Positions 1-11,628 of a DNA stretch of 38,309 nucleotides are shown here, one piece after another. Below the pieces are notes generated by a model that had not been told where the DNA came from, made no database searches, and saw nothing but the letters and a program-made list of their open reading frames with translations. This DNA comes from Myxococcaceae bacterium. GTDB taxonomy: Bacteria; Myxococcota; Myxococcia; Myxococcales; Myxococcaceae. Position numbers and translations under genes: made by a program. Positions within the stretch are counted from its first letter, which is position 1. Each line of letters opens with the position of its first letter. The DNA is taken from contig JAIBBQ010000038.1 of assembly GCA_019694595.1 (NCBI GenBank), forward strand, positions 1 through 38,309. The letters run 5' to 3'.

Positions 1-1
1 G

Positions 2-3000
2 CCCCTGCCCGGCGCCGCGGGCCAGTTCGACCCGGGCGCGGTCCCTCTGCCCGGCGCGTCGGGCCATGTCGACCAGGGCGCGGTGCCGCTCCCGGGCGGC
101 GCAGGTCACTTCGACCAGGGCGCGGTGCCGCTCCCGGGCGGCGCGGGCCACTTCGACCAGGGCGCGGTGCCGCTTCCGGGCGGCGCGGGCCACTTCGACC
201 AGGGCGCGGTGCCGCTCCCGGGCGGCGCGGGTCCGGCCGACGAGACCGACTTCGGCTCCCTGTCGATTCCCGGGGCCACCACCCCGTCGGCCCCGCCGTC
301 GAACATCACCCTCGCCTCCGACGGGCGGGCGATTCCCCTGCCCGGGGGCGCCGCAGGTGCGGGCGCGATTCCCCTGCCCGGCGCCGCTGCGTTCGAGGAA
401 GACAGCTCGGAAGCGGCCACCTCCCTGGGCATGGCCACCATTCCCCTGCCCGGCGCCGCGGAGTTCACCGCGCCGGCCGCCCCTGCCATTCCGCTGCCCG
501 GGGCCTACGGCGACAGCGGCCCCGGCGCCATTCCCCTGCCCGGCGCCACCACCCCCATGGCACCGGCGATCGCCCTGCCGGGCGCTGCGCTCAACCCCTT
601 CGGCGGCGACACCACCATGCCGGGCGAGGCCATCGCCCTGCCGGCGCCGCTCGGCGAGTCCGAACCCGCCAACACCTCGCCGTACGGCGTGCTGAGCGAC
701 CCGCCCGGCTCCGCGCCTGCGCCGGAGTCGACCGAGCTCGGCCTGCCCACGCTGCCGCCGCTCGAGCTGCCGCCCGCGGCCCCGGCCGCGGCCGACCCCT
801 TCGACGTCGACCTGGGCATCGAAGGCCCGCCTCCGCCCGCGGCCGCCCCGGCCGGCGACGACTTCCAGCTCGACCTCGCGCCGCCGCCGCCGCCGGCGAG
901 GGCGCCGTCGCTCGACGACGGCTTCCTGCCGTCGCCCAAGGGCATGTCGGTGCCCGAGCCGGGTCTCGACGACACGTTCCTGTCGGGCCCCAAGCCGCAC
1001 CAGACCGCGCCGTCGCTCGACGACGGGCTCCTGCCGACGCCCCGCGGAGAGGCGCCTCCCGCCGCCGCCGAGGCCGCCCCGTCGTCGTTCGAGCTCAACG
1101 ACCTGCCGATGCCGTCGATGGGCAGCAACCTGCCCAGCCCGGCGGCGGCCCCCAGCGTCAACCCGAGCACCTCCTTCGGCGACGTGGACCTCGGCGGAGG
1201 CGAGAGCCTGGAGTTCGACCCCGGCGACGCCCCGGCGAAGGACGCGCTGGAAGCCGACCTCAACGCGCCGCTGCCGCCCAAGGCGCGCCCGGGCGCGGCC
1301 GCCGACGGCCTGGAGATGCTGTCGTTCATCGACGACACCGCGAAGAAGGAAGGCGCGGGCGGCAAGGACAAGGTCCAGCGCTTCCACATTCGCCGGCGCA
1401 GCGGAAAGACCTTCGGCCCCTTCGAAGGGCCGGTCATCGTCAAGATGCTGGAAGACGGTCAGCTCCTCGGCAACGAGGAGGTCTCGCTCGACGGCGAGAG
1501 CTGGCAGCCCATCGGCGCCGAGGCCTCGTTCCAGGCGGCCATCGCCGCGCTGATGGACTCGCCCGCCCGTGCGGCGACCGCGGCGGCGATGCCCGCTGCG
1601 GGGGGCGGCGACGGAGCCCCGGCCACGCAGGCCTCGATGGAGCGGCTCAAGCAGCTCTACGACGGACGCATGGCGGCGGTGGCGGTGGTGCAGGGCCGCG
1701 AGCCGGTGGCGATTCGCAAGCGGCTGCCGATGATCATCGCGGTGGCGGTGCTGCTGCTCGTGGTGGGCGCCGGCCTGTCGCTGGGCTCCACGCCGTACGG
1801 CGTCTTCGGGCTCAAGATGCTGCTGCCCGCCACCATCAAGCCGGGCATGCGCGAGTACGCCGACCTCAACGCGGCGAAGCAGGCGCTGCTCGCGGACACC
1901 TTCTCGTCGTACCGGGCGGCGAAGACCGGGGCGGAAGGCGTGCTCAAGGTGAAGGAGTACCCGGAAGCGCGCGCGGTGTGGTGCCAGGCGGTCTTCTACC
2001 TGCAGCGCCGCTACGCCGCGGCGAACCCGGTCGACGCGCAGGAAGCGGTCAAGGCGCTCGACGACATCGAGCTGCTGGGGAAGAAGCACGTCGAGGTGAC
2101 CAAGGCCAAGGCGGGCGCAGCGCTGGCACAGCGCCAGAGCGACGCGGCGCTGACCCTGCTCGCCGACGCGCTGGCGCGCTCGGAGAACGGCGACGACCTC
2201 GAGCTCCTCTTCCTGCGGGTGGAAGCCGAGCGCCAGAAGGGCCAGAACGCCCCGGCGAAGACCGACCTGGAAGCGATTCTGAAGAAGAGGGCCGACTCCG
2301 CGCGGGCGCTGCACGCGCTGGGTGAGCTGCAGGTGGCCGCCAAGCAGATGCCGGAAGCGAAGGCCTCGTTCGAGGCGGCGCTCAAGGCCGACCCCGAGCA
2401 CGTGGGCTCGGCCATCGAGCTCGCGGCCATCGCGCTCCTGGAAGAGCACCAGGCCGACGCCGCGGTGACGTCGATCGAAGCGGCGCTGGAACCGTCGCGC
2501 CGCGACAAGCTGGGCCCGAGCGAGATCGCCCGCGCCCTGGCGCTCAAGGGCGAGTCGCTCGCGCAGCAGAAGAAGGACACCGAGGCCATCGCGCTCTTCG
2601 AAGATGCGCTGAAGCAGGACCCCAAGCAGGCCTTCGCGCGCACCCGGCTGGGCGCGCTGTACCTCTCGCGCAAGGACTTCACCAAGGCGCTCCCCATCTT
2701 GCAGGACGCGGCCAAGGCGACGCCCGAGAGCTTCGAGGCCACCGAGGCCTTCCTGCTGGCGCTCATCGGCGTGGGCAAGATGCAGGACGCGCGCACCACG
2801 GTGGCGGAAGCTGCCAAGCGCTTCCCGTCGAACGCGCGGCTCTCGTACCTCAAGGGCAACGTGGAGATCACCCTGGGCAAGCGCAAGGAAGCCGAGGCCG
2901 CGTGGCTGTCGGCGGTGAGCGCCGACGGGAGCCTGGTGGAGCCGCGGCTCGCGCTCGCCGACCTGTACCTCAAGAACAAGCAGATCGACGCCGGCCGCAA

Positions 3001-4111
3001 ACAGATCGAGGAAGCGGCGGCGCTCCCCGGCCAGCGCACCGACGTGCTCATCGCCCAGGCGCGGCTGTTCCTCATCGACCAGAAGCTGTCCGAGGCGGAC
3101 AAGGCGAGCGCCGACGCGGTGGCGCTCACCCCGCAGTCGGCCGACGCCCGCGTGGTGCGCGGCCAGGTGCTCAACGCGCTGGGCAAGAGCGCCGAAGCCG
3201 AAGCCGAGGTGCTCAAGGCGCTCGAGGTCGAGCCGGCGGCGCGGCTCGGGCAGCAGACCCTGGGCGAGGCGCTGCGCGCGCAGGGCAAGCTCGACCAGGC
3301 GACGGCGGCGCTGGAGAAGGCCCGCCAGGCCGACCCCACCAACGCACAGGCCACGCTGCTGCTCGGCGTGGTGCAGCGCGAGAAGGGCGACCTCGCGGGC
3401 GCGGCCGGCACGCTGCTGGCGGCCCAGCAGGCCGACCCCGGCAACCCCGAGTGCTGGTACCAGCTCGGCCTGGTGCGCACCGCCCGCCGCGAGTTCAACA
3501 CCGCGGTGGACACGCTGAAGAAGGCCATCGAGTACTCGCCCAAGCAGGCGAGGTTCCACCTCGCGCTCGGCGACGCGCTGCTGGGCAGCGGCAAGGTGCC
3601 CGAGGCACAGGCGTCGTGGAAGCAGGCGCTCGCGCTCGACCCCAAGCTGGCGGCGGCGCTCGAGGCGCTGGGCCGGCTGGCGCTCGACCGCAACGACTAC
3701 AAGGGCGCCTACAAGTACCTGAGCGACTCGCTCACCATCGAGGCGTCGCGCGCCGAGGTGTGGGTGGCGCTCGGCGACGCGCAGGTGGGCCAGGAGAACT
3801 TCGAAGGCGCGGTGAAGAGCTTCACCAAGGCGCTGGAACTCAAGCCCGACCTCACCACCATCTACTTCCGGCTCGGACAGGCGCACCAGGCGCAGCACCG
3901 CTACGCCGACGCCTCGAGCTGGTACCGCAAGGCGACCAAGGCCGAGCCGAACAACGCCGGCGCGTGGCTCAGCCTCGGCTGGGCGTGCAAGGAACAGAAG
4001 CAGCGCGCCGAGGCCAAGGCGGCCTTCAAGCAGTACCTGACGCTCAAGCCCGACGCCGACAACCGGAAGGAGATCGAGGACGAGATCGACTACCTCGCCT
4101 CGGACAACTAG
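2..4111 (+). CDS. PLPG-repeat / GYF-like / TPR transmembrane protein (5' end outside window)
   Basis: The frame is open from base 2, so the true start lies upstream; about 1,369 residues are visible. Residue numbers here count from the in-frame GTG at 83. The N-terminal part (to about 200) is low complexity, with at least eleven PLPG motifs, first as 14-residue tandem repeats and then scattered (IPLPGA). Around 300-345 there are three copies of an SLDDGFLP-like motif followed by a P-K/R pair. A GYF_2/DUF4339-like domain lies at about 430-485 (GKTFGPFEG, then a W near its end). One membrane helix is at 548-567, and TPR repeats fill about 600-1340. The likely topology is a cytoplasmic N-terminus and a periplasmic TPR region. 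This layout recalls the large gliding-motility proteins of Myxococcus (GltI/AgmK, GltJ/AgmX type), but orthology is inference. Its TAG stop shares a base with the serS start. Confidence 0.85.
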   Translation, partial: PLPGAAGQFDPGAVPLPGASGHVDQGAVPLPGGAGHFDQGAVPLPGGAGHFDQGAVPLPGGAGHFDQGAVPLPGGAGPADETDFGSLSIPGATTPSAPPSNITLASDGRAIPLPGGAAGAGAIPLPGAAAFEEDSSEAATSLGMATIPLPGAAEFTAPAAPAIPLPGAYGDSGPGAIPLPGATTPMAPAIALPGAALNPFGGDTTMPGEAIALPAPLGESEPANTSPYGVLSDPPGSAPAPESTELGLPTLPPLELPPAAPAAADPFDVDLGIEGPPPPAAAPAGDDFQLDLAPPPPPARAPSLDDGFLPSPKGMSVPEPGLDDTFLSGPKPHQTAPSLDDGLLPTPRGEAPPAAAEAAPSSFELNDLPMPSMGSNLPSPAAAPSVNPSTSFGDVDLGGGESLEFDPGDAPAKDALEADLNAPLPPKARPGAAADGLEMLSFIDDTAKKEGAGGKDKVQRFHIRRRSGKTFGPFEGPVIVKMLEDGQLLGNEEVSLDGESWQPIGAEASFQAAIAALMDSPARAATAAAMPAAGGGDGAPATQASMERLKQLYDGRMAAVAVVQGREPVAIRKRLPMIIAVAVLLLVVGAGLSLGSTPYGVFGLKMLLPATIKPGMREYADLNAAKQALLADTFSSYRAAKTGAEGVLKVKEYPEARAVWCQAVFYLQRRYAAANPVDAQEAVKALDDIELLGKKHVEVTKAKAGAALAQRQSDAALTLLADALARSENGDDLELLFLRVEAERQKGQNAPAKTDLEAILKKRADSARALHALGELQVAAKQMPEAKASFEAALKADPEHVGSAIELAAIALLEEHQADAAVTSIEAALEPSRRDKLGPSEIARALALKGESLAQQKKDTEAIALFEDALKQDPKQAFARTRLGALYLSRKDFTKALPILQDAAKATPESFEATEAFLLALIGVGKMQDARTTVAEAAKRFPSNARLSYLKGNVEITLGKRKEAEAAWLSAVSADGSLVEPRLALADLYLKNKQIDAGRKQIEEAAALPGQRTDVLIAQARLFLIDQKLSEADKASADAVALTPQSADARVVRGQVLNALGKSAEAEAEVLKALEVEPAARLGQQTLGEALRAQGKLDQATAALEKARQADPTNAQATLLLGVVQREKGDLAGAAGTLLAAQQADPGNPECWYQLGLVRTARREFNTAVDTLKKAIEYSPKQARFHLALGDALLGSGKVPEAQASWKQALALDPKLAAALEALGRLALDRNDYKGAYKYLSDSLTIEASRAEVWVALGDAQVGQENFEGAVKSFTKALELKPDLTTIYFRLGQAHQAQHRYADASSWYRKATKAEPNNAGAWLSLGWACKEQKQRAEAKAAFKQYLTLKPDADNRKEIEDEIDYLASDN
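20..229 (+). repeat. Five 42-bp in-frame tandem repeats
   Basis: Five consecutive 42-bp units at 20-61, 62-103, 104-145, 146-187 and 188-229 each encode a 14-residue unit of the type [15 protein letters not shown] partial copy precedes them at the window edge. The last three differ by only a few bases, while the first is more diverged. The near identity suggests recent expansion or homogenisation by slippage or recombination, and the copy number may vary between strains. The array is coding, and the total length cannot be known because it runs off the window. Confidence 0.9.
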
Positions 4112-5391
4112 TGCTCGACCAGCGTGAAGTGGCGAAGAACTTCGAAGCCGTCGTCGCCCGGCTGCAGGACCGCAAGGGAAGCCTGGACCTCACCGAGGTG
4201 AAGACGCTCTTCGCGGAGCGCAAGGTGCTCCACGTGGAGGTGGAAGGCCTGCAGGCCAAGCGCAACGCGGCCAACGAGGAGATGAAGAAGCTGGCCAAGA
4301 GCGACCCCAAGGCGCTGGAAAGCGCCCGGGGCGAGCTCAAGGCGGTGAGCAGCGGCATCAAGGAGAAGGAAGCGCGGCTCACCGAGCTGGAAGAGAAGCT
4401 CGAGAAGCTGATGCTGGTGATTCCCAACGTGCCGCACGCCTCGGTGCCCACCGGCGCCTCGGAGGCGGACAATCAGGTGGTGCGCACCTGGGGTGAGAAG
4501 CCCAACCTGCTCTTCACGCCCCGCCAGCACTTCGAGGTGGGCGAGAAGCTCGGCATGCTCGACTTCGAGCGCGCGGCGAAGGTGTCGGGCAGCCGCTTCG
4601 CGTTCCTGAAAGGGCCGCTGGCGCGGCTCGAGCGCGCGCTCGCCTCGTTCATGATCGACCAGCACGTGCAGCGCGGCTACGAGGAGCTCCTGCCGCCGTA
4701 CCTGGTGACCCGCCAGTCGATGACCGGCACCGGCCAGCTGCCCAAGTTCGAGGAAGACGCCTTCAAGACGGCGGGGGAACACGAGCTGTTCCTGATTCCC
4801 ACCGCCGAGGTGCCGGTCACCAACTTCCACCACGACGAGATTCTCGAGGGGGCCACGCTCCCGAGGAAGTACTGCGCCTTCTCGCCCTGCTTCCGCGCCG
4901 AGGCCGGCTCGGCGGGCAAGGACACCCGCGGCCTCATCCGCATGCACCAGTTCCACAAGGTCGAGCTGGTGCAGTTCGTCCGCCCCGAGGAATCGCAGGC
5001 CGCGCTGGAAGCGCTCACCGCCGACGCGGCGCGCATCCTCGAGCTGCTCGGGCTGCACCACCGGGTGACGCTGCTGTGCACCGCGGACATGGGCTTCGCG
5101 TCGACCAAGACCTACGACCTCGAGGTGTGGCTGCCGGGGCAGCAGGCGTACCGGGAAATCTCCTCGTGCAGCTCGTTCGGCGACTTCCAGGCGCGGCGGG
5201 CGAAGATCCGCTTCCGCCCCGCGCAAGGCGAGAAGCCCCAGCTGCTCCACACGCTGAACGGCTCGGGCCTCGCGGTGGGCCGCACGCTGGTGGCCATTCT
5301 CGAGAACTACCAGCGCGAAGACGGCACGGTGGCGATCCCCGAGGTGCTGCGCCCGTACCTGGGCGGCCTCGACGCGCTGCGGCCGGTCTAG
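4111..5391 (+). CDS. serS: Seryl-tRNA synthetase
   Basis: This class II aminoacyl-tRNA synthetase charges tRNA-Ser with serine. The product is 426 residues, normal for bacterial SerRS. Residues 1-110 form the charged antiparallel coiled-coil arm that grips the long variable arm of tRNA-Ser. The catalytic domain follows, with TAEVPVTN at about 231, motif 2 ([14 protein letters not shown]) at about 261-275 and motif 3 ([10 protein letters not shown]) at about 385-394. The GTG start at 4111 reuses the last base of the upstream TAG stop and places VLDQREV where the family begins, so translational coupling to the TPR gene is likely. Two of its tRNA substrates are encoded at 30.8-31.0 kb in this window. 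Confidence 0.97.
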   Translation: MLDQREVAKNFEAVVARLQDRKGSLDLTEVKTLFAERKVLHVEVEGLQAKRNAANEEMKKLAKSDPKALESARGELKAVSSGIKEKEARLTELEEKLEKLMLVIPNVPHASVPTGASEADNQVVRTWGEKPNLLFTPRQHFEVGEKLGMLDFERAAKVSGSRFAFLKGPLARLERALASFMIDQHVQRGYEELLPPYLVTRQSMTGTGQLPKFEEDAFKTAGEHELFLIPTAEVPVTNFHHDEILEGATLPRKYCAFSPCFRAEAGSAGKDTRGLIRMHQFHKVELVQFVRPEESQAALEALTADAARILELLGLHHRVTLLCTADMGFASTKTYDLEVWLPGQQAYREISSCSSFGDFQARRAKIRFRPAQGEKPQLLHTLNGSGLAVGRTLVAILENYQREDGTVAIPEVLRPYLGGLDALRPV

Positions 5392-5402
5392 AGGCCGCAG
5401 CG
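5375..5402. terminator. 10-bp perfect hairpin across the serS stop codon
   Basis: CGCTGCGGCC at 5375-5384 and GGCCGCAGCG at 5393-5402 are perfect reverse complements around the 8-base loop GGTCTAGA, which contains the serS TAG. It lies between two convergent genes and has no T-run on either side. A bidirectional terminator or RNA-stabilising stem is the likely role. Confidence 0.6.
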
Positions 5403-5421
5403 TCAGCGCGGGCCAGAAGCT

Positions 5422-6060
5422 TCAGCCGTTGGGGCAGGCCGCGAGGATTTGCTCGCTGCTGAGCCCGCTTCGCACCAGGGTCATCAGCTGCGCCGCGGTG
5501 CAGCCCTGCTTCGCCGCGAGCGGCGGCGGGCGGCTCGCAGAGACGTACGCGGGCGCCGGCGGTGGGGCCGGCGGGCCACGGCTCGGAGGGGCGGGCGCGA
5601 GTGCCACCGGCTGGTTCGGCGACGAGACCTCGGTGACCGAGCTGAAGGCGGGGCGCCGGTTCCAGCTGGGCGCGCCCTCGGGAACGAGCGTGGCCTGACA
5701 GCTCGACTCCTGGAGGTCGTTCCACGCGCCCCCGGCATCGACGAATGCCACGCAGCCCAGCGGGAAGAGGAACAGGCACATCAGCGTGTCGGCGGCGACG
5801 TAGCCGCCCGCCGGCGTCATCGCGGTCCGGCAGGTGTGGGCTTCGAAGCCGGGGCTCTTGAGCTGCACCGTGGACGACGCTTTGCGGGGCAACGTGATGG
5901 TGGCAGGCGTCCACCCGACGCTCTGGCCGTCGACCAGGATCTCGGCGCCCTGCGGGCTCGAATCGACCCGATAGGGAACCGTGGTGGAAGCGCTGACGGT
6001 CGCACAGCCGACCGACAGGGAAGACACGACCAGGAAGGGGAGCAGGCGCAGTGGGTTCAT
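5422..6060 (-). CDS. PEGA-domain lipoprotein
   Basis: A 212-residue protein. The chosen ATG at 6060 gives a classic lipoprotein signal: a short basic start (MNPLR), a hydrophobic core and the lipobox SVGC with Cys at about 19. Residues 30-73 fit a PEGA domain, a small beta-sandwich found in surface proteins (VDSSPQGAEILVDG, then GWTPATITLP). A second hydrophobic stretch with cysteines follows at about 85-110, then a Pro/Ala-rich linker at about 155-180. The C-terminus holds two more cysteines (GCTAAQL and LAACPNG). The open frame extends upstream to 6576, but that part is antisense to mgtA and lacks a signal sequence. Its function is unknown; an outer-membrane or periplasmic location is inferred. 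It converges with serS. Confidence 0.8.
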   Translation of the reverse strand: MNPLRLLPFLVVSSLSVGCATVSASTTVPYRVDSSPQGAEILVDGQSVGWTPATITLPRKASSTVQLKSPGFEAHTCRTAMTPAGGYVAADTLMCLFLFPLGCVAFVDAGGAWNDLQESSCQATLVPEGAPSWNRRPAFSSVTEVSSPNQPVALAPAPPSRGPPAPPPAPAYVSASRPPPLAAKQGCTAAQLMTLVRSGLSSEQILAACPNG

Positions 6061-6161
6061 GCCGGGCCATGGTGCACGGTGCGGGCAAGCCCAAGTGGTT
6101 GATCTCCTTGCCGGGCGGATGGTGAGCCAGTCCTCGGCGCGGGAGCCGCCGCCGTCAGGCC

Positions 6162-8657
6162 TCAGCCCGGCTGCCCGACGAGCTGACGCCGGTAGAACCA
6201 GCGCTTGGTGAGCTCGGCCATGGCCGCGTACCCCAGCGTGATGCCCACCAGCGCCGCCAGCAGCGCGGGCGGCAGCGGCTCGAAGCCCAGCGGCCCGGCG
6301 AGCGGGGTGTACGGCAGCACCAGGTCGATGGCGGCCACCACCGCGGACGAGACCCACAGCACCCGGCCCGGGCGGCTCGAGAATGCGAAGCCTCGCGTGC
6401 GCACCACGAAGAGGATGAGCAGCTCGGTGAGCAGCGACTCCACGAACCACCCGGTGCGGAAGCGCTCGGGGCCGGCCTCGAACGCGAACAGCAGCGTGCC
6501 GAAGGTGGCGAAGTCGAAGAGCGAGCTCAAGAGCCCGAACTCCACCATGAAGCGGCCGATGAAGCGCAGCTCCCACCGCCTGGGGCCGGCGATGGCCTCT
6601 TCATCTACCGCGTCCCCGGCGAGCGCCATCGCCGGCACGTCCGACAGCAGGTTGTTGAGCAGCACCTGGCTGGCGAGCAGCGGCAGGAACGGCAGCACCA
6701 GCGACGCCGCCGCCATGCTCACCATGTTGCCCAGGTTGGCGCTGGTGGTGGTGAGCACGTACTTGAGCGTGTTGGCGAAGGTGCGCCGGCCTTCGCGCAC
6801 GCCGGCCTCGAGCACCTTGAGCCCCCGCTGGAGCAGCACGAAGTCCGCCGCCTCGCGGGCCACGTCGACCGCGCCTTCCACTGAGACGCTGACGTCGGCG
6901 GCGTGCATCGACGGCGCGTCGTTGATGCCGTCGCCGAGGTAGCCCACCACGTGCCCCACCTTCCGGAAGGCGCGCACCACGCGCTCCTTCTGGTGGGGGT
7001 CGAGCTGGGCGAAGACGTCGACCGAGCGCACCCGGTGCCACAGCGCCTCGTCGCGCAGGCCGTCGAGGTCCTCGCCGGTGAGCACGTCGAGGCCTTCGAG
7101 CCCCACCGCGGCCCCGACGTGGCGGGCCACGCCCCGGGCGTCGCCGCTCACCATCACCACCCGCACGCCGAGCCGGCGCAGGTCGGCGATGGCCGCGGCG
7201 GCGTCGTCGCGCGGCGGGTCGGCGAAGAGCAGCGCCCCTTCCCAGGTGAGCGCGCGCTCGTCTTCCCGGGTGGGCGCGCGCTCGCAGTCGAGCGCCCGGC
7301 TGGCGACGCCGATGACGCGCAGGCCGTCGGCGTCGCGGGCCGAGAGGCGCTCCAGCAGCGCCCGGCGCTCGGCCGGCTCGAGCGCGCAGCAGTCGAGCAC
7401 CTGGGCGAGCGCGCCCTTCACCACCAGCACCGGGCGACCCGACACCACCGCGGCCACCGACAGCCGCTTGCGCACGAAGTCGTAGGGCACCTCGCCCAGC
7501 TTCCGGGCCTCGACCGTCGGCGCGGCGCGGGCGATGACCTCGTCGAGCGAGGAACTCATGCCGCCCTGGAGCCGCGCGTTGACGCCGGCGAGCTCGAGCG
7601 CGCGCGGAGTGGTGGCCTCGCACAGCGCGGGCGTGCCCACGGTGAGCGTGCCCGTCTTGTCGGTGCACAGCACGTCCATGCTGCCCAGGTTCTCCACCGC
7701 GTCGAGGCGGCGCACGAGCACGCCACGCTCGGCCATCACCCGGGTGGCGTGGGTCAGGTTGATGGACAGGATTGCGGGCAACAGCTCGGGCGTGAGCCCC
7801 ACCGCGAGCGCGAGCGAGAAGAGCAGCGCTTCCGCCGGAGGCCGGTGGAGCAGCACGTTGACCGCGAAGACCACCACCACGATGGACAGCATGGCGACGG
7901 TGAGCAGGAGCCCGAAGCGCCTCAGCCCGCGCTCGAACTCGGTCTCGCCGCGCGGCGAGGCGAGCCGGTGGGCGATGCCGCCGAAGGCGGTGCGTGGCCC
8001 GGTGTGCACCACCAGCGCGCGCGCAGTGCCGCTGCGCACGTGGGTGCCCAGCCAGACGCACCCGGTGCGCTTCGCGAGCGGTGTCCCCGGCGCGCAGGGC
8101 CCGACGCGCTTCTCGACCGGGAAGCCTTCGCCGGTGAGCGCGGCCTCCGACACGAAGAGGTCGTTGGTGGCGAGCAGCACCGCGTCGGCCGGCACCAGGC
8201 TGCCCGCGCGCAGCTCCACCACGTCGCCCGGCACCACCTCGGGCACCGGCACCGGCACGCTCACGCCGTCGCGCAGCACCTGGGCCTTGAGCACCAGCTG
8301 GCGCTCGAGCTTCTCGAGCACGTCGCGCGCGCCGCGCTCCCGCCGGTAGCCGATGGTGACCGACGCGCCGACGATGATGGCCACCACCAGCGCCTCGGTG
8401 ACGCCGCCCGCCCACAGCGAGACGCCCATGGCGAAGACGAGCAAGAGCACCATGGGCGAGCGCACCTGCCGCCACAGCAGGTCGAGGTCGCGCAGCCGCC
8501 GCGCGCGCTCGAGGCTGTTGGGGCCGACCTGCCGCAGCCGGGCCGCGGCCTCCGGCGCGCTGAGCCCGCGGGCCGAGCTGGCGACCGACGCGCAGAGGTC
8601 CTCCGGGGTCAGGCTCCACGGCGGCGGCGAGGTCGCTGCGGGTGGGGCCAAGGGCAC
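6162..8657 (-). CDS. mgtA: Mg2+-importing P-type ATPase (MgtA/MgtB family)
   Basis: An inner-membrane P-type ATPase of class IIIB, 831 residues. The phosphorylation motif DKTGT has Asp at 333, the M4 motif is TPELLP at about 287-292, and the hinge GDGIND is near 575. The C-terminal block (NTLKYVLTTTSANLGNMVSM, later FRTGWFVES) is characteristic of MgtA rather than of Ca2+ or Na+/K+ pumps. The frame stays open to 8939, but I place the start at GTG 8657 because AAAGGAG sits four bases upstream and the preceding 94 residues are low-complexity and Arg-rich. It is transcribed divergently from the kinase at 9131. In other bacteria mgtA responds to low Mg2+; no recognisable Mg2+ riboswitch was seen here. 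Confidence 0.93.
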   Translation of the reverse strand: MPLAPPAATSPPPWSLTPEDLCASVASSARGLSAPEAAARLRQVGPNSLERARRLRDLDLLWRQVRSPMVLLLVFAMGVSLWAGGVTEALVVAIIVGASVTIGYRRERGARDVLEKLERQLVLKAQVLRDGVSVPVPVPEVVPGDVVELRAGSLVPADAVLLATNDLFVSEAALTGEGFPVEKRVGPCAPGTPLAKRTGCVWLGTHVRSGTARALVVHTGPRTAFGGIAHRLASPRGETEFERGLRRFGLLLTVAMLSIVVVVFAVNVLLHRPPAEALLFSLALAVGLTPELLPAILSINLTHATRVMAERGVLVRRLDAVENLGSMDVLCTDKTGTLTVGTPALCEATTPRALELAGVNARLQGGMSSSLDEVIARAAPTVEARKLGEVPYDFVRKRLSVAAVVSGRPVLVVKGALAQVLDCCALEPAERRALLERLSARDADGLRVIGVASRALDCERAPTREDERALTWEGALLFADPPRDDAAAAIADLRRLGVRVVMVSGDARGVARHVGAAVGLEGLDVLTGEDLDGLRDEALWHRVRSVDVFAQLDPHQKERVVRAFRKVGHVVGYLGDGINDAPSMHAADVSVSVEGAVDVAREAADFVLLQRGLKVLEAGVREGRRTFANTLKYVLTTTSANLGNMVSMAAASLVLPFLPLLASQVLLNNLLSDVPAMALAGDAVDEEAIAGPRRWELRFIGRFMVEFGLLSSLFDFATFGTLLFAFEAGPERFRTGWFVESLLTELLILFVVRTRGFAFSSRPGRVLWVSSAVVAAIDLVLPYTPLAGPLGFEPLPPALLAALVGITLGYAAMAELTKRWFYRRQLVGQPG

Positions 8658-9130
8658 ACCACTCCTTTCGCAAGCCACGTGCCGTCGGGCCAGGGCCTCT
8701 TTCCGGCCTGATGGAAGCCCCGGTGCCCGATGCTTCGCTGGCGCGCCGCGCAGGAGACGGCGGCGCGGTGTCCAAGAGCGCACGGACTGCGCACCTTCAC
8801 CCCTGGCGGCGCGCAAAGTCGTCGTCTCGAGCCTGATGAGCGCTGCACGACACCGCACCACCACCGAAGCGCTGCAATTCACGACACGATGGCGGCGCAG
8901 GGCCTCACGCCGGCGGTTGCATTCGGTCACCCGGGTCATCTCGGAATCACTGCTGAGTCGCGCCAGCGTCGGGCGCGCGCGTCTCAGTGAATCGCCCGAT
9001 TTCGGGACTGAATTCTTCCCGGTACCTTCTCAGGCGTAGCTTCGGACTCCGCACCACCTTCCGACGAGTCGTTCCTTTCGAGCTCGCGGGTCCTCCGGCA
9101 GTTCGCAGCGACAGCCAGCGCGGGACCAAC
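8658..9130. other. Divergent intergenic region, 473 bases
   Basis: This stretch separates mgtA (leftward) from the histidine kinase (rightward) and must hold both promoters. The mgtA ribosome binding site is at 8662-8668 on the minus strand. A small dyad, CCCGA-TT-TCGGG, lies at 8995-9006. The kinase frame is open from GTG 8987, so part of this stretch could be coding if translation starts there, but that GTG has no visible ribosome binding site. I could not identify confident -35/-10 or sigma54 elements. Confidence 0.5.
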
Positions 9131-10152
9131 GTGACGAGCACCACCTTCGACCCGGTTCATTCTCCATTGCGTCTGGTGCGCGTCGGCACGGTCGCGCTCG
9201 ACGCCGAGCGCCGCATCGAGTCGGCGGACGCCGCGGCGCTCAAGCTCCTGGGCATGACCGAGCGCGAGGCGCGCGGGCAGGCGCTGAGCGCGGTGGTGGT
9301 GCCCGACTCGGCCGACGACGTCACCGCCGCGCAAGGCCAGCTGCCGTCGAGCTCGCTCGGGCTGGCGCGCCAGACGGGGGCGACGCTGCTGGTGAACGTG
9401 AACCAGCTGCCGGGCCGGGGCCTCACGGCCACCCTGGTGTCGGTGAACGAGTACCTCGCGGAGTCGCAGTCGCTCGCGCGGGTGAAGCTGCGCAACACCA
9501 TCGAGTCGATCATGGCGGGCTTCGCGCACGAGGTGCGCAACCCGCTGGCGGCGATCCTGAGCCTCACCGAGGCGGCGCTGCTCGAGGTCCAGCCGCCCGA
9601 GACACCGCTGGTGCGGATCCCCGGGCTGGTGGCGCGGGTGGAAGCGCTCATCAAGCAGGCGCTCTCGTACAGCCGGCCGAGCGCGCCGCGCCGCGAGCTG
9701 CACCAGGCGACCACCATCGTCGACCACGTGGCCACCGTGGTGCGCAAGCGCTCCGGCAAGACGCTGGAGGTGGCGCCGCCGTCGCCCACGCTCCCGCCGG
9801 TGATGGTCGATCTGCTGCAGGGCGAGCAGGTGCTCACCAACCTCATCGACAACGCGCTCGACGCCGCGAAGTCGCACGTGCAGGTCTCGGCCCGCCAGGT
9901 GACGGTGGGCGTGCCGGCGGTGTGCATCGAGGTGCTCGACGACGGGCCGGGCATTCCGCCGGAGACCGCGTCGCGCATGTTCGACCCGTTCTTCACCACC
10001 AAGGCGCACGGCACCGGGCTCGGCCTGGCGATCGCCCGCGACCTCGCCCGCCTCAACGGTGGCGACCTTCGTTACTGCGCGGTCCCGAGTGGGGGCACCG
10101 CGTTTCAGCTCCACCTGCCGTCGACCGCCGCTCCGGTCAGAGGAACCTGGTA

Positions 10153-10153
<1 letters not shown>
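9131..10153 (+). CDS. PAS-type sensor histidine kinase
   Basis: A 340-residue soluble two-component kinase with no membrane helix, so cytoplasmic sensing is likely. Residues 10-110 fit a PAS-like input domain (ALDAERRIESADAAALKLLG). The H-box FAHEVRNPLAAIL has the phospho-accepting His at 133. The ATPase domain has N-box NLIDNALDA at about 237, G1 DDGPGIPP at about 270 and a FFTTK...GTGLGLAIA lid. The layout is NtrB-like. The frame is open from GTG 8987; GTG 9131 is preferred because a GGGA lies a short distance upstream and the PAS fold follows directly, but the start is uncertain. Its TAA stop overlaps the next ATG by one base (TAATG), so it is coupled to the regulator that is its probable partner. 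Confidence 0.88.
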
Positions 10154-11511
<1,358 letters not shown>

Positions 11512-11513
11512 CC

Positions 11514-11546
11514 GGTGGTTCGATCGTGACCACCCCTCCAGGTGGT
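11514..11546 (+). promoter_or_regulatory. Alternating GGTGGT / ACCACC / GGTGGT arms
   Basis: Directly after the NtrC-type stop codon, GGTGGT (11514-11519), ACCACC (11529-11534) and GGTGGT (11541-11546) can form two mutually exclusive hairpins sharing the central arm. There is no T-run. A terminator, an attenuator-like switch or chance in GC-rich DNA are all possible. Confidence 0.3.
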
Positions 11547-11603
11547 CGACCGACCCAAACCTCTGATCCGTCGTACCGGAGGCAGGGCTCGAGCGCGGCA
11601 GAC

Positions 11604-11615
11604 GGTTTGCAAACC
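11604..11615. promoter_or_regulatory. 12-bp perfect palindrome GGTTTGCAAACC upstream of the signalling operon
   Basis: GGTTTGCAAACC is its own reverse complement, is unusually AT-rich for this DNA, and ends 13 bases before the chosen ATG at 11629. The size and position fit an operator for a dimeric regulator. No second copy was noticed in the window. Confidence 0.4.
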
Positions 11616-11628
11616 ATTCCAGCGGGGA

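Noticed and set aside
20-229. CRISPR-like short regular repeats
   Set aside because: The 42-bp units are contiguous without spacers and in the reading frame of a protein.
6903-8711. Long plus-strand ORF opposite mgtA
   Set aside because: Composition dominated by His, Arg, Ala and Glu as expected from the antisense of a coding frame; no recognisable domain.
8658-9130. Mg2+-sensing riboswitch upstream of mgtA
   Set aside because: The ribosome binding site is close to the start, but I could not find a convincing M-box-like fold in the leader by eye.
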